Shown here: in pieces, positions 1 to 15,100 of the stretch
Layout: each line of letters opens with the position of its first letter
How positions within the stretch are numbered: position 1 is the stretch's first letter
Assembly (NCBI RefSeq): GCF_000224145.3
Contig: NC_020172.2
Location: forward strand, 377,001 to 441,000
Source of the DNA: Ciona intestinalis
Taxonomy: Eukaryota > Chordata > Ascidiacea > Phlebobranchia > Cionidae
Direction: 5' to 3'
Length of the DNA: 64,000 nt
Notes under the pieces: model-generated
Database searches by the model: none
Told to the model about the DNA's origin: nothing
The model's input: only the letters and a program-made list of their open reading frames with translations
Translations under genes and position numbers: made by a program

Positions 1-133
1 CATCGGCGCCCACTAACGGTGGGGTTGGAGAGGCAGCGAATCAGCGCGTAAAGTGTCACGAATCAGTGATAAAATTTAGTAATATTAAAAAACCTTTACT
101 GATAATACAGCGATTGATTAAATAAGCTTCTAC

Positions 134-3100
134 CTCCATTCCGACTCTGATGTCTTCCAATACGTCATCAACCACGTGATGCCCAACCTCGTCATGGTAA
201 GCGATCAAACCGGCAAGTAAGCTTGCCAAGCAATGTACGTTGTTAAACTTGATGTTCCACGACTGGGACAGACACTTCACCAAGTAGGAACGAATCTATG
301 GCAAACACAAACATCTTATATTGTTGCTAATTTTCACGAAAATACTGAAAAAATAAGGGTTCACCGAATATTAGTCTAAAATCAAAATGTCCTTTACGTT
401 ACGCCGTACGACCCGTCCTTGGGATTTAAAAACGTAATACATAAAGCGAGGTGCGTCACCAAATGCGATCGATTAAGTGTTGGAAACAACAGGTTTGTCC
501 TAAACATTTATAAAACCCTTCCTACACTGCTGATTAAACGAGGAATAAGAAGATGTTTTACCTCCTTGTCGTTCCAAGGCAACTTTCGGATCTGCCGCAA
601 GATCTTCTCAACTGTGCTCTTGCTTAGTTCACGGAAGAGCAACTTCCTGATGTATTGATGGAGCGGTGGGCGAACTTTCATCACCACCTGTGACGTAACA
701 GAGCTTGTTCTATGACGTAAAACGCGTCGACAATGAAAGTTGCGTGAACACAATTAAAACTAAACTGGTCAAATAAAATGTTCGGCGCCGTGGCCGCGCC
801 TGTCTCTACCCAACAATATGATTGGAGGCTCGACGATGTTATATAATTGTTAAGCAAGTGACACAACGGAAATCGTAAATATTCGATTTAAATAAAAATA
901 AACAGTAACCAATTTCGAAAGCTAAATGGATAATAAAAAAGACAATGTTAATAAAGTGTAACACGTATACCGCTTCAGTTTTAGGAGGGTCGCATGCGTA
1001 TCTTGCATTGTCAATCATGGTGGAGTAACGTTGGNNNNNNNNNNNNNNNNNNNNNNNNNNNNNNNNNNNNNNNNNNNNNNNNNNNNNNNNNNNNNNNNNN
1101 NNNNNNNNNNNNNNNNNNNNNNNNNNNNNNNNNNNNNNNNNNNNNNNNNNNNNNNNNNNNNNNNNNNNNNNNNNNNNNNNNNNNNNNNNNNNNNNNNNNN
1201 NNNNNNNNNNNNNNNNNNNNNCACAGTTCGGCAGGTGCATGTTGACGTGTAAAGCTGCTGAAACAACCCGCCGATAAGCCAAGATCGATTTGTGTGACCT
1301 CACACATGCAATTGTGACGTCATAGCAAAATAAGCAGCCTACCTTTAGACAAGCAAGTGCGTCAGTTGTTGGTATCATGCCAAACTTTGTCATTTCCCCG
1401 ATAAAACGAACTGTTTTCACTTTGCTTTCAATGTGGATCTGGTCACGTTTACGAACCTATCAATGTATTTGGTCATATATAAACTGTTGCTGTCAAGCTT
1501 GCTTTTTAAAATAGCTTTTTTGGCATTTATTTTCGAAGTGACGAAGTATGTTATTCACCCCTGATAAAGAAGTGTACAAGGTCAAAATATCGGTTCGGAA
1601 ATAAATACAAAAACGAGCTGTTTTGTAAAACAATTGTATCTGGTTAGTTTTTAATGATAAAAAACTACTTTATGACGAAATTCATTAACAAATACATAAG
1701 AATACTGCTTATCGGCGAGAAAAAACAAGGTAATTAAGACACGGGTACTTAAATGGTGTATATATATATTTCACAGTACATCTTAATATAAATTGGAATG
1801 TTTGCACCAAAATGCCAGTATATTCGACGATTTCGTAAGAATGCTGTTTTTTAAAAAGGGAAATTCTAGCTCACCAGCAAGACCCATTTTTTTGATATAA
1901 TGTGTAATATTGTTATTCAAAACCTCATGCGCAAGTGTACGGCAAAACTTCTGTATGGATATCGGCAAAACAACAGCAATTACGTATTGACCTTGTATCA
2001 ACTGTTTAAATTACCCAGTCGTGTTTTTGGACGACTTACACGACCAGTAGTACACTAGTATATCAAAGGAGAGCAAGACAACAAGATCAAAAAGTTTCAA
2101 AAAAAATCTTAAAAATGTAGTAAGGGCGATTTAAAAGCTCTTTAAAAACATCGTTTGTCACGCAGAGTCGCGTGGCTCGCCTTATCTATGTGATGAGTCG
2201 GACGGTCGAGTGATAAGGTGACACAACGGGTTACTCAAGGAAAAGATAGGTGAACCGCTTCACTTGGTAACAATACAAGATGTGTTTGTGTGCTATGTTT
2301 ACGCACGCATGGGGGGCCTTTATAGCTCCAGAGAGTGGTGTAGCTAGGAAACGGTTTTTTTTTTAGCGATCGTAATCCGCGGTTTGTTGTGTTTCGTGCA
2401 TTAACATGCTTTGTGTTTGAAATTTGAGCTTAGAAAAAAAAGAGAACTTTAAGAGCGGTAAAATGCATACCATAAATGGTTTGGTTTATTGGGATAAAAT
2501 GTATCATTCTTTAAAAATAGTTTTTAACTAATTTAACTAATAATTTAACAAACCATTTATGGTATTTGTATGCACATACGATATACCGCAAATAAAACCG
2601 TGTTAGCGTATACATGTAATTTTTATCAGATAATGCATATTACGGTTGGGGTAAGATGGTCCAGGTTTGCAATCTATTTTACAAATCATTCACAAAATTA
2701 TATACCCGTTATCATTTCGGGAGCGTTGGTTATTATTAAAACGTTACAAACTTATATGTGATGATATGCGCTACCGGTATCCATCTTACCCCATCCTACT
2801 ATACAAGTATGTATTGGTCGCAAAATATCAAGTTCTGTAACTTCCTTTGCCAAGCATTATGGACTTACATGGAATCTGAAATCCCGCAGAAGCATCAGCG
2901 AAAGATGTTCGGAAACATCGGGGATGCAGGAGTTTAATGTGGCTGCCAGTCTGGCGTAGAAGGGCAGCAGATCGAGTCGGGAGCGATGAACGTTAAACAA
3001 AGCTCTTGCCAGCCTTTTCCTGTTCGCTCTTGTGTTCATATTCATACAGAAATCCTGGGCAGCCTGGGGAAATACGAGTTATATGGTATGTTGGGGCGAG

Positions 3101-6100
3101 ATGATATTTAATGTTTTCAATCTTATTTATCGCCCCCTTTGGTAGCAAATAAAGAATATTTACAGAACTATATAACCGCATCCTCACGACTACACAAAGT
3201 GTTGTTAACAAAATCACATTCGAGAGATATTATGTGCTAAGGGTTATTATACATCTTACTCAGTTACGTACTAACTTTTGCACGAACTACGTTTTAATCA
3301 CATGTTACAAGACGTAACCCGGTCGCAGGATTAAAAAAAACAAGAGGTATATACAGTATGTTAATCCCCTATAGCTGTACTTCGCTCAATGCCAACCAAC
3401 ATCAATACTTTATGTTTTTATCGCTTACACAATAAAACAATCTTATCGTCATGTATGGACTTACTTTATCGACCAAGTCCCGATTGACGCAGTTCTTAAG
3501 CGAGGAGATAAAGTTTTCCAGAATAATCTTCATACTCGCTCCTATATTGACGTCATCATCCTCTGTATCTAAGGATTACAATGTTGATGGAATGCAGGCG
3601 TTGGATGGCTACACACATGTCAAGCCCTTGTATATTCGTTAGCTTAATACAGAAACTTTAACTTGGGTTCTAACCCCCAAATCAAGGACACAAACTATAC
3701 TTACATTTACGTCGTTATCACACGGGTTTAGCACCTCGTGCCATCTTACGAGTTACCATGTATGTTACTTTGTGGGTGATTATTTTGGATTTTTTCATTT
3801 TGTTTCTGATAATTTGGACAACCCATAAGTGACCACTGGGTTGCAGCAAGTGTCTTGCCCAAGAATACACGCCCACATAGCAGCAGCGACGAGCCTTGAA
3901 CCCATTACTTCTGTGTTACAGGCAGGCGCGCTAACCACTATGCCACGGCGCTGGATGTTAAATGATTAGAAATATACTGGTAACCCAATTAAAGTCATCG
4001 CTTATCCAGTTCGCGTTTATAAACCTATTTACCTCTCATAGAAAAACGTTGATTTGGCAATTTTTGGATATTCAATATTTCTCAACTATTGGTTGTTATC
4101 AACAAAGTAGAGTAGCAGATTCACGCCATGGTACGTTATATAACGTTTATTACAACACATCTTTACTTACCATCCTCCATACTCATGGCATCTTTATCTA
4201 CATCCTCATCTGACTCTCCTGTCTCCACCACCTCCACCTCTGCTCCTGCTCCCGATGTCACTCGTGCTCCTGCCTCCATTGCCTCCTGGACTGCAGCTAA
4301 CTCCGATTCCTCCAAACTCCCAATATCAAGGTTGGTGAGATCACGTTCCAACTCCTCTGCTGCCAACTCACTGTTAGGGAGGCCAAGAGGTTACAAACTC
4401 GAATCCCAGCTAAGTCAGTTTAAGAAGTAAAACAATCTTAATACTTGTAAAGCAAAACGGTGATAGATTTATTTGTTGATTGTTTTAGGCAGCTTCATTT
4501 GTGTAACTGATAGGCTTAATAAAAGGGGGTAAATACACAGAGTGTTTGTTTATATACATAAGTTTACATGCATTTGTATGAACAACTTTCCAGATTTATT
4601 TATCTTTCTTTTTAACGAAAACGGTAGTGTTTTAAAAATAATTATTTACAAAATTAGTTGTTGTACGTTTGACATTTTATTTCTTACCCTTTTCCACCAA
4701 GTTTTGGCCCCAGTGGTTTTGGTTCGTTAGCAGGGTGCTTCCCCTTCCCAGGACGACGCCCCCCACCCCTCTCAGACTTGTTGGACCCCTTACCAACATC
4801 CTTGAACAATATCTGCAAGAAATCAAATAAGAAACTGCTATAATGGTTTGTAGTTTATTTTTTTCTGTATGGCTGACATTTGGACAACCCATAAGACTAC
4901 AGATTGCCGAAAATTTTCCGTTAATCATCTTGTCTAAAACACAGACCTATCGGTATTATAAGAACCAATATTTTTTTTTGAGGTTGGAACTTACTGCTGG
5001 TACGATGGCTTTCAGATCGAGGAGATTGGAATAAAATGATCTCTGGTCCTCATCCTCCCATACAGACTGCTCTCCAAGCAACTCTGCTCCGGAGGATCCA
5101 GGTTCGAAGATGTTGATCGGAGATTCTCCATCTTGGACGAGCTCGACTGGAAAATGTCCAAGATTTTCGTTTTAAAAACATGATACTATTCGTTAATCCT
5201 TAGCTTCGTAAAATACCCGTTGTTAGAAATATATCTTTTACAAACTGAAAACGAACGAGCGTTCGACTCACAAAAAACAACGGGGTCGTACACACCAAAA
5301 GAAATGTGTTTTCGCGTCATTAGGTCAGAAAGCAATTAACAGGGCGTATTTAAAAGGGAGTAATGGGTCAACTCTGGCCTAAACCGAAGTTCACCAAGCG
5401 TATCTCGTGGTAGAACCTCATCCATGAAGAATACGTGAAGCCTATGCGTTTTACTACAATATATTGCGAAATATTGTCAGTTTACCAATAAAATTTAGCA
5501 TCAGGGTTTAATTGTAGCTAAGAAACATTCTCTGATCAAGCGTTAAATGATTTAACGATATTGCAATTATATGTCAAGAATAAAAAACATCAAAGCAATA
5601 AAATAGAATAAATATGCCGAGAAGTCAAATTTGTACAAGATATACAGTGCAATCAAAAATCCCGACATATTCATAATCTTAAATCGAATAAATTTTGAAC
5701 AAATACAGACGTGATAGCGATTCTGCGGTGGAATAATCCTGAATGTCCCATTCATGTAAGCACGCGATGTTTAAAGTAATCCTTGTATGTTAAATACAGA
5801 CACGAGCGAGCCCAGGCAGGCGACAGACCACCTGTCTTATACGCGGTATAATTTACATTGTTCACAACTTGTTAACATCGCAAATACAACACGCAGATTT
5901 TATTGTATGGTGGGCGAATTAGACGTCCGTACAAACAGATAATAATAAAAAGGGAAGTGTATATTAAGTTAGGAACTTACCCGTTTCCGGCAGGTCTGGC
6001 ACGTCTACGTCTAAAAGATCCTAATTTAGCAAAAAGTGTCATGAGAATGTTTTGTTGTGAGCGTATATATATATAGTAAGTTGGTGTACGATGGTTCAAA

Positions 6101-9100
6101 CATTTATTTTCTGGCGGTAAACAAAGCATCAGATTTTTAGGATTGCAAACCCGTATCCTCACGACTCTATATTAAGGATGTTGTTGAATTGTTAAAAACA
6201 CGATCAGGAAATATGGGATATTATGTGTTAACAGTATTTATCTTACTCCACACTATACCACACTACTGTGTTCTGTTATACGGTATTTGATCTAAAATAT
6301 AGGCAGTGATGCAATTTGAAGCTATACAAACGCAGTCGAGCATAAAAATGCTTTGATATCTTGTTTACGATGGTTTTCCTGGGAAATTGGCCAAGGTAAC
6401 TTGATGTGTAGGTTTACACACAGGTTAGATATGCGGAATACAAATGGCCAGTGAGTCATGAAACTATATACTCGTAAACAGTCGTTTACTGGGGTTATGT
6501 AGTGGTTTGGGTACTAAACACAAACACTAAAAAATACATCCTCCAAACCAGACTCGCAAACAAAAAAATATTTAATACTAAGACAATTTTACGCACTACA
6601 AAAATATAAATACAACTTACAGCAAGTTGGTTGCAACTAATGAGAAGTTTGGTATAAGCAGCTTGTTTGTCTGTGTATTCCTTCGACTTCTCTTCGTGCA
6701 GTTCGCCTTTGCTTTGCAAAATATGTCTGGAGTGTATAAAACAATGTCAATGTCCGTATACGTTTGATATATTGTACATATTTCGTTTAAATAAATTTAA
6801 TGATAGTTTAAGCGTAGCTAGGTTTCCTGCGTTTGTCAGGTGCTAAAATGAACTACAGAACTATTTCCTAATGCTTGAAATTTAGTATTGAATGGATTCT
6901 ATGCACATTTTTTCAGTCTCGGAAGTTGGCCCAGAAACAGCAAGAGCGTATAACTAAACTGCTTTCATGTTGGTATACAATTTGACAATGACGCTTGTGG
7001 TTTACGGCGCTGAGTGGGATACGAGATCTGTTGTATGAGGTCATGAAATAATACCATGCTGTATGTAGGGGTTAAGTGCGGACGTATACACACCTGTTCC
7101 TGCGGTCTATGCTCTGCAGCTCCTTGTGCATTTGTAACAGATGGTCGTGTACTGAGTTCCAATAGTCGCTAAGGACGGTGTAGAATATCTTCTGCTTTTC
7201 AGGAGCAAAAATCTGGAGGCGTGGGAACGTTTACGATTGGTATTTCGTTAAAAACTCGTTTTTTTCGTTAACCGTTTATTTTGCCTTTTGCACCAGACAT
7301 GGTAAACCATCACACCCATGCATACATGAAACACCATATGTTTATACACGAGTAATGGACCAACTGAGGCCAAAATCACAGGTGTCATTGCGTGTCATGC
7401 GTACCGCACAACAGTAATACCTCGATATATATAGAACATAAAGGTAAAAAAACGAGTTTTACGAATGTAATTAAAGAATCAAATAAATTTTATCCACTAG
7501 TTGGGAAGGATATATTTGTTAGTACAGCATCACACACACATTAAGTAGATTCTACAATAAGCTTTGGATAGAAACCTTATAAGTTTGGAAGCGGAAATTG
7601 TATTCATACCATATGAATGTCACAGTAGCAATATGTTTGAACAATTCTCAACATGCACACTGACATACCACAGGTTATTAAAGTCACCATGGTGGACCTT
7701 GAACCCCGTCTGTCTCCATAATTAGACAGGGCAGGGTTGTATAAAGTACAAAATACATAGTACAGTCATAGTAGGGTCGTGCGGTGCTTTATAGCACAAA
7801 CATCAAGACGAATTTCTGACAGAGTGACCGCATAACGTAAAAACTTGAACCCACCTCGCTCCGTGGAAGCTGAATACCAAACTTGTCACCCAACGATCTG
7901 AAATAAAAAAGGAAATAAGAAATAATTGCGGTTTTCCGTTTGCGGTGATGTATAGTCGTTGAATTGTACATACGCGGCGGTAACGCGATGGTAGTATATG
8001 ACAGAAAAAAATTAGCACTTTAAACATAGTTTTGATTTTTATCAGGGTGTATTGAACAAATCTGCAATTTCTGCCGATTTATCATTTCCCAGGCTTGCTC
8101 GTCATTGGGATGGGATCTACTCTTACACTATAGAATAAAACGCAGGACGAATATTTTTTACCCATACCATGAAAGTACCTTACTGTGGCGGGAAAATATT
8201 ACACTCGCATTACGGACGTTGCTTTGGTATATAAATACACGGCCACGAACATGTAGGCGGTAATTCGTCAAATAGGAGGCAACGGGCGGATGTTTGTGGT
8301 TGGCAAGGTAACAATTTGCCTTGTAGCGGTACATCGTTAGGAGTTGGTAAACAATAACATAGAATAGGTTTTAAATTAAAAAATGTGCTATTTCATTAGA
8401 AAGACAGTCACTGTATGCTGTCCTCAGAAGCTAATAATGGCATAAAAGTGTAAAAAATGTAGTTAACGTAAACGTCACCTATATCGTGTGTTAGTGGGTC
8501 TATAATACCACGAACCCTATATATATAGTACAAGAATCAGAATGAATGTAACTTATTTGTCCTTACTTGGCGGAACAACGACATTAGTTATAACACGGGG
8601 TGTTCTGTTTAATACATCTCGTGTAAGCTTACAGTTTACCTTGTATGTAACTTTACGGGATTATTTAGAGAGAATTTGTTCATTTTTGTTAATGCATGTC
8701 TGTTGATTTAGATTTTATATTAACCATATACGTCATCCGGGTTAAAGCAATTGTCGTTAAAAAAGTGTCTTGCCCAAGGACACATATACGCCACAATGAT
8801 AGCAGCCCCAAGTGTCGACCCGGAACCTCTAGGCTAAAGCTACGGCGCCGGATAAACAGTTTAGAATAACACACAAAAGTGAAAACCTTTCGATGCTATG
8901 AACAAGACATGCTGAATAAAGCTTGCAACAAGCACGCAAGATATTTTAAAAAAGGCAAAACACAACGTTATCAATAACAGATCACCTGTTCTTCCTCGGC
9001 ACGAGTCCAGCGACGTCCTCACCGTTATGCTTGCATAAACTGATGACGACAGATAAGAGGTCGTGTCGCTCGCGGTCGACGTTTAGGATCTCGCGTAACT

Positions 9101-12100
9101 GACTGTGTACCAGAGTTAAGCCTTCTTTATCCGTGAAGATACCGGCAACTGTGAGCTGCGGAAAAGACCGATGTATATTTTATGATGTACAGAGTGTACT
9201 GGTTTCGATTTTAGACAAACAGGTACATACGGTGATCATGTATAATGGATTAATGGTAAAACGTTTTTAAATGACCTTTATATTTAAACTTGAATTAATA
9301 CTTAATATTTATGTTATAAAATGATCAAAACCATGTAGGTCGACAAAATGCTTCATAACTAAAGCGAGTAACGTGATGTGATGTAGCGAGACGGGGTTAG
9401 GTTAAACCTTTAGTGATTTGCCGACTTAAAGTGTTGGCTGATGACTTTAAAAATGTCAACAGCTTATGCAGTTGCGGTTACAGGTGCAGAAAAATTAGCT
9501 GTTGCCTCTCGTTCCAATTACCGCTTGATTGGCCTGAACCACATGCTCATTGGTTCTAAGCGCGCGCCGCAGGTAAGGAAAGCGAAATCCGAGCTGTGTA
9601 GGCTATATGCCGGCCCCGTCTGTTTTGTGCGAGTTTTTGCCAAAACTAAGCCGTGATACGGTATTGGGCCTACGGTATTTCTACTCGTGTCTAAGGAAAC
9701 GGCGCCTCGTATCCAAAATCCGTTTACCGGGCACACACCTAAGGTTGGTGTATATACAAGTATATACAGTGTATAACATGTGGGCGTGTTCAAGATATAG
9801 GATGAACTATTAACAAAATTTACGACCTTGTAAATTAAATGTTAAATGTTAATGCTAATCGATAAATGGCAGTTTTTACACCAATTCTCATTAAACAAGT
9901 CTATCCCCACAGTTAAAAGTCCTTATGCAAACGGAAATAAATTATAACAAACCTACCTTTAACACTCTAATAGCACAACGAGTGCTGTTCTGGCAACAAA
10001 TGATAAGTTCCAAAGTAAAAGATTCGTGGACAGCACATACATTTGTGCGGCAGTCAACTTTATCCTCACATCGATTGAATATATTGAGGGCTGTATTACG
10101 TCATTCAGTAACCGCAAAGTCTCACACATGGGTGAGTATAGAGTGGGAAAATCGAAAATCATAAAACTACATATTTACAGCTGCGGGTTGACGAAGCAGT
10201 GAACACTGCTCAGCCAAGTTTATAATATTTCTGCTGTCTAGCCTTAAATGTTTGTTTGTGCCAGTCGTCGGAGGTTTTTAGATACTGAAAAAAGAGATTT
10301 TAGCACAGTTGCTCTGATATGAAAAAGACGCTGTTCTTCAATACCTGATATACATTTTTGCGGTTCGTTAAAAAGCATTCCCCTATTAGTTGTTGATATT
10401 TTATTGTGGTAATACTGCTAGAAAAGTTATAGAACTTCTGCTTTGTACACAATTGGCTAGCGGTTTTGCGGCGCTGTACAAAAGACAAGATAGCGAGTAT
10501 ATGGTTGTCGGTGTAAATGTCAGCCATTGTGTCTGTAGTGTGAAGTCGGCGGAGGAAGATAAACGTATTTGTAAGCAAATCCGAAAGGCAACGATCCGAT
10601 AGTGGTGTGAGCGTCCTTTAAGTGCGTTGTCGTTTGTTGGAAGGTGAAGATAAGATTGTAATCAAGGGGGCTGGCTTTCCGGTACCTTGCTTCAGTAACG
10701 ACAATAGATATTCATCGTTTCTGCGACAGCGCGGGTCTTGCCAAAGCGTAGAAGCGAACAAGCAGTGTTAGGAAGAAGGCAGTCTGCTTACAAAGCGCCG
10801 CCGTATTTGAACTACAGCTTAGATCGGAAGGAATAGGCCCCGCGTCGGTCGATTGTGTGCACTATGTGGCGTACTTGAGCAGTTTGTATAGTGAAAGCTC
10901 GCCTATCGTTTGAAGTTAAAAACACATAACGATCAACGCTGACACAGCGAGATCGGAGAGCGAGAGGTTCCTAATTAAAAGGGCCGCGTAAAGTCATCTG
11001 ACAGGCCACGGCACTTGAGACTCTCAGAAGCCCTGACGGAGTAATCCGTGTTAGAAAACCGCGACTGAAGAGATGTTGAAGGTTTAGCGGTAATTGCTGG
11101 TTGGAGAGTAAGTCGAGCGAAACCTGTGCCAAGATATGCGAAGAACTGCACGATTCGGTGACCAGCGCAGATGCAGCTCCGTAAACATGCGAATAGCAGT
11201 CTGCAGTTTGGGTATATCGGGCCGCTTGGCGGGATCGACCCGGCAGCGGAGTCGGAGGCGCGGGGAAAGGAAAGCAATCAAAGTAGGAAGGAAAGGCTTG
11301 TTTAAACAACTCCTTGAGTGTGCGGGTGTTAGGTGCATTTGGATTAACAGGAAAGGCCATGAAACCGCCTTGAAGTAACGATAAGAGGATGGTGTGAATG
11401 TAAGTGAGAGTGAGGGTACTTGGATCTAATTATGCGCTGAATGTATTCTAATCACAACGAAACCTTCAGCTAGTTTAAATATACTGACCGTAGAATTCGT
11501 ATCTGCATAACAGATAGAACATTGACAAATAATGACAAAAAATAAGTATTCGAACAAAGTAGTATAAACAGTCTGAAGTAAATACATTGTCATGTTGAAA
11601 AACATTATCATCAATGTATACGTGGTAGTTATTTCGCGGTGAAACTACCGGAACAAAACCTTTCGTCTCGGTTGCGCGTTCACTCGAATAAAAATAGTAA
11701 TGACGTCACTTAAACTTACGTCATACTTCTCTCAGCCGGATTCGTCGATACTGCGAATGGTAAGGGAAGCAGACGATAAGTATGGGCTTCACAAAATTGC
11801 CATTTAATCGACGGACAATGTTGGTAAATGCGAGGCTTCGTATGCCCGCGGCCAGGGTCGGAGATGTACGCTGTTGGCAGTCGCTACTGGAACGAATTCG
11901 CGGCGCGTCGGTAATCAATGTCATTACCAGTAACTGCAGTCGTTTAATGTTATGCAAACACTGGCGGCTAACTATGTTTGCCCTTGCGCAGAAAAAAAGG
12001 CTTCTTTGGCTGCGGTTGCCAACGACTTATTAATATGTTAATCGATGAAAAAATGTCGCACCGATAGCCGGGCTTTTCAACAGACAGGTAACCGCGCCGA

Positions 12101-15100
12101 GAGGTCGGGCTATAAAAAGAAACCAATACTCAGCCAATTGTTAAGGAATTAGGACCCACTTGGGGTGGGAGGTATGGCATTGTTCAGGCCAATTGGAAAG
12201 CACGGTATCCGTTGGCACGGTAATTTGCAGACCAAGCTACTTTCTCTCCAGGAGACACCGGCGTATAAGATTTAGGATTACTAAGATATTGTAACACGTT
12301 TGCCGGAAGCCATTTGCTAGCGCAAAATGACATGTTGTCACCTGGCCGAAAACGAAGCTGCCACGTTGGAATTAAGCCGGATTACAGACATGGGAACGCA
12401 GGAAGGCGAGTCGCTACAACAGATTCTAGGAGTATTGCCGGAAATATTAAGTCGGTGAGAAAAGCGACAGTTTCCGGCGCCCGTATATTGTGCGTGTGGA
12501 TGCTGCTTGCTCTGCTGGCGGAACAAGCGTACTGCGACGAGCCCGAGTTATCTCATCTAAGGTACGCGAGGCTACGTGCGCCAGTTACTGTAAACGCGCA
12601 TGGACCAAGCGCGACCGGTGGTGTGCAAAGGAGATATTACAGTTCGTGGAGAACGACACAAAATGCGGCGCAACAAGACGCTCCACCGGTCCAGATACTG
12701 CCAAGGCCAACCACGCGTTCAAATCGATACGCCGCGTACAGGAAGTTCCAAAGCGGGCGCTCTGTAGCTGGCAGATCGTCAAGAAGGACATCCCTAATGT
12801 CGGCCGTGAATAGGTAAGGAAAGTGGTTGTTTTGTTTGTAAGTGCCATTGCAAAAACGCCGGTAATGTTCCTTTTTATGTGAAAACCAGTTATTTAAACT
12901 CCCGAAAGACCGAGAATGAACAAAAACCCACGATAAGATTCTTTATTGAAGAATGTAATAATACACACTTTGACACTCACACCCATTTTGGATGACATAC
13001 TTTCAAATCTGTGTAATTCACATTCTTGAATAATACAAAAAGAAAATTTTACAATTGGAGTCATAGTCGTTAACGCGGGTGGTACGCTTCATACACTTGT
13101 TACCATTACGGCTTATTTCATTGTTTAAATTTACTTTAAAAAGCACGGGCTTGGTATAAAATATTGGTACAGTTTTTTATTTCGTCATGTGCATTTTAAT
13201 ATTGCCGCTAATCTTCGAAAAATATAAAAAATAATATAAAATTCTATCAAAGTACAACAAAAGCCAGAAAAATTCAGGTACTTTAATGTCGCAAATGGGT
13301 TGAGTGACGATGCCGGCGTATAGTTCTTTCGCGGTAAGCTTTGTATGATTATACCGGATCTTTAATCGAGCAACGCAAACAATAGGATTACTACCGCTGG
13401 TAAACACAACGACATTAGCAGCGAGTTTAACTGTTCATGTTCTTGTGTACGGACAATGAGTGTGTGTTCATAAAAGAGTATTTTTAAAGTGTGCTGCAAT
13501 GTTAGCGAGTAATGCGGCTGCTTTTTGCAACACGAGACTAAAAAAACAAACCCGAGAAAGTGGGAAAAGCGGGTAAGGAATGGAAAATATGTGGAACTGG
13601 CGGTGTCGTGGATAAGTAACATAATAACAAATATACAATCTTATTGTTACATAAATACATCGAGTACAGCGATGTAAAAAATAAAAAAGGCTCTTTTATC
13701 TTTGCTATTTTGATTCGGATCCCTGGAAACAAACTGTGTCGAAAATTCAGTGCGTATACTTCACGGGCATGAAGCACCCGACGCCCCGAGGTCGGAAACG
13801 CATGGCCGGTCGTGACTAAACATTTGAGGAATCAAATATTGACCCTGTGCGGTTATTATACCATCGTCGCTCTAAGCGCAGGTGCGACGAGCAAGGCAAA
13901 CTGTTTTGGGCTCTGTTCTGGCCACTATCGGGTTCCTAACCACTCGAATGGCTTTAGGAGCGCTGGCGGAGTCTTGTCGGCTGCCCGCACGTTCACCACA
14001 CACTGCGGCTGTGATGTTAGATTTGATTGCGCGGACAAACTTTGGTCGCGAGGACAAACCCGCTCAACAATAATCTAACAAGTGATTGGATTGTTCCGTG
14101 TTGGTTAAACCTTATCAGAACTACCCCGATGACGTCATATGAAATCAATTTTAAATAGTGCTTTGGAAAAAGAATCCACCGTGGAACTCTGAACTGAATC
14201 AACTAAAATAGCGGTATAGCGGTTTCCAAAGCACTAACACAGACATTTAAATTAAGACTTTGAAATATAACTTGTAAGTAACACCATTTACGGCCAAAAT
14301 AGTGCTTGACAAATCGCGCTAGAAGGATTAAATACCTGGGCTCCGCAAAGCGAAAACAACACACCCAAAAAGATTGACGAAAACAGCGGAAAATTTGCCA
14401 GAAGACACCTGCGAACTAGCGTAAACATTACGTCAGCATATGGGTTGCTACGTCAGCTATGGGAATGTTGGGCACGAATCACGGTAGGGGTTCGTAACAG
14501 CGGTTTGTAATTCGCAAATATAATATATCAGAGTTTGTTAGGGATGTAAAATGCTGTAAAGGGTATATAGAGCCATTAAACAGCGTTTTTTTTTGTTTTT
14601 GTAGACTTAATGGTGTTGTATATGGTAAAGTCAAAGTGCATTCGGTTGGCATTAAGTATCATATAAATGAGAATAAAACACTGTTTTTCTTCCCTCAGCC
14701 ATCAACCTATTATTTATTTATTTGTGTTTCGTGTTACGCAGCGGTAACTAATTGTGGATATGTCTGCGGAAACTCCTAAGTATCTTAGCAATGCGTCAGA
14801 TTGTCTGTGCAGGCAAAGGCACCCAAGGGAAAGTGGTGTTGAAGCAGCATTTAACTCCCGTATTGAACATTGAACCCAGCAGTAATTGGCTTACTCGGAC
14901 TGTGCGATGGTATGGCCTTGTCTAAGTTTATGCCGCGGGCATTCGTCGATCAAAAATACAAAACTGCTTGACGTGTAAGCAATCGACTATAGAATGGAGA
15001 AAAGAGTTGTTTTAACCAACCTACAATAAGAGAAATATAAAACAGCAAATGTCGTAGAAGACAATAAGCGCCGGATTAAAATAAGGCGAGTGCTTTTTAA

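Noticed and set aside
839..1420. 193-codon minus-strand frame across the N gap
   Set aside because: The Ns remove stop codons artificially. The two real pieces are separate UPF2 exons with an intron between them.
3927..3944. tRNA-like A and B boxes
   Set aside because: No intact cloverleaf; the same sequence is repeated elsewhere with decay, so it is a tRNA-derived repeat.
13812..14078. Open frames with a hydrophobic stretch in the first intron of the nested gene
   Set aside because: Considered as an alternative signal-peptide exon, but no phase-compatible splice pair was found.
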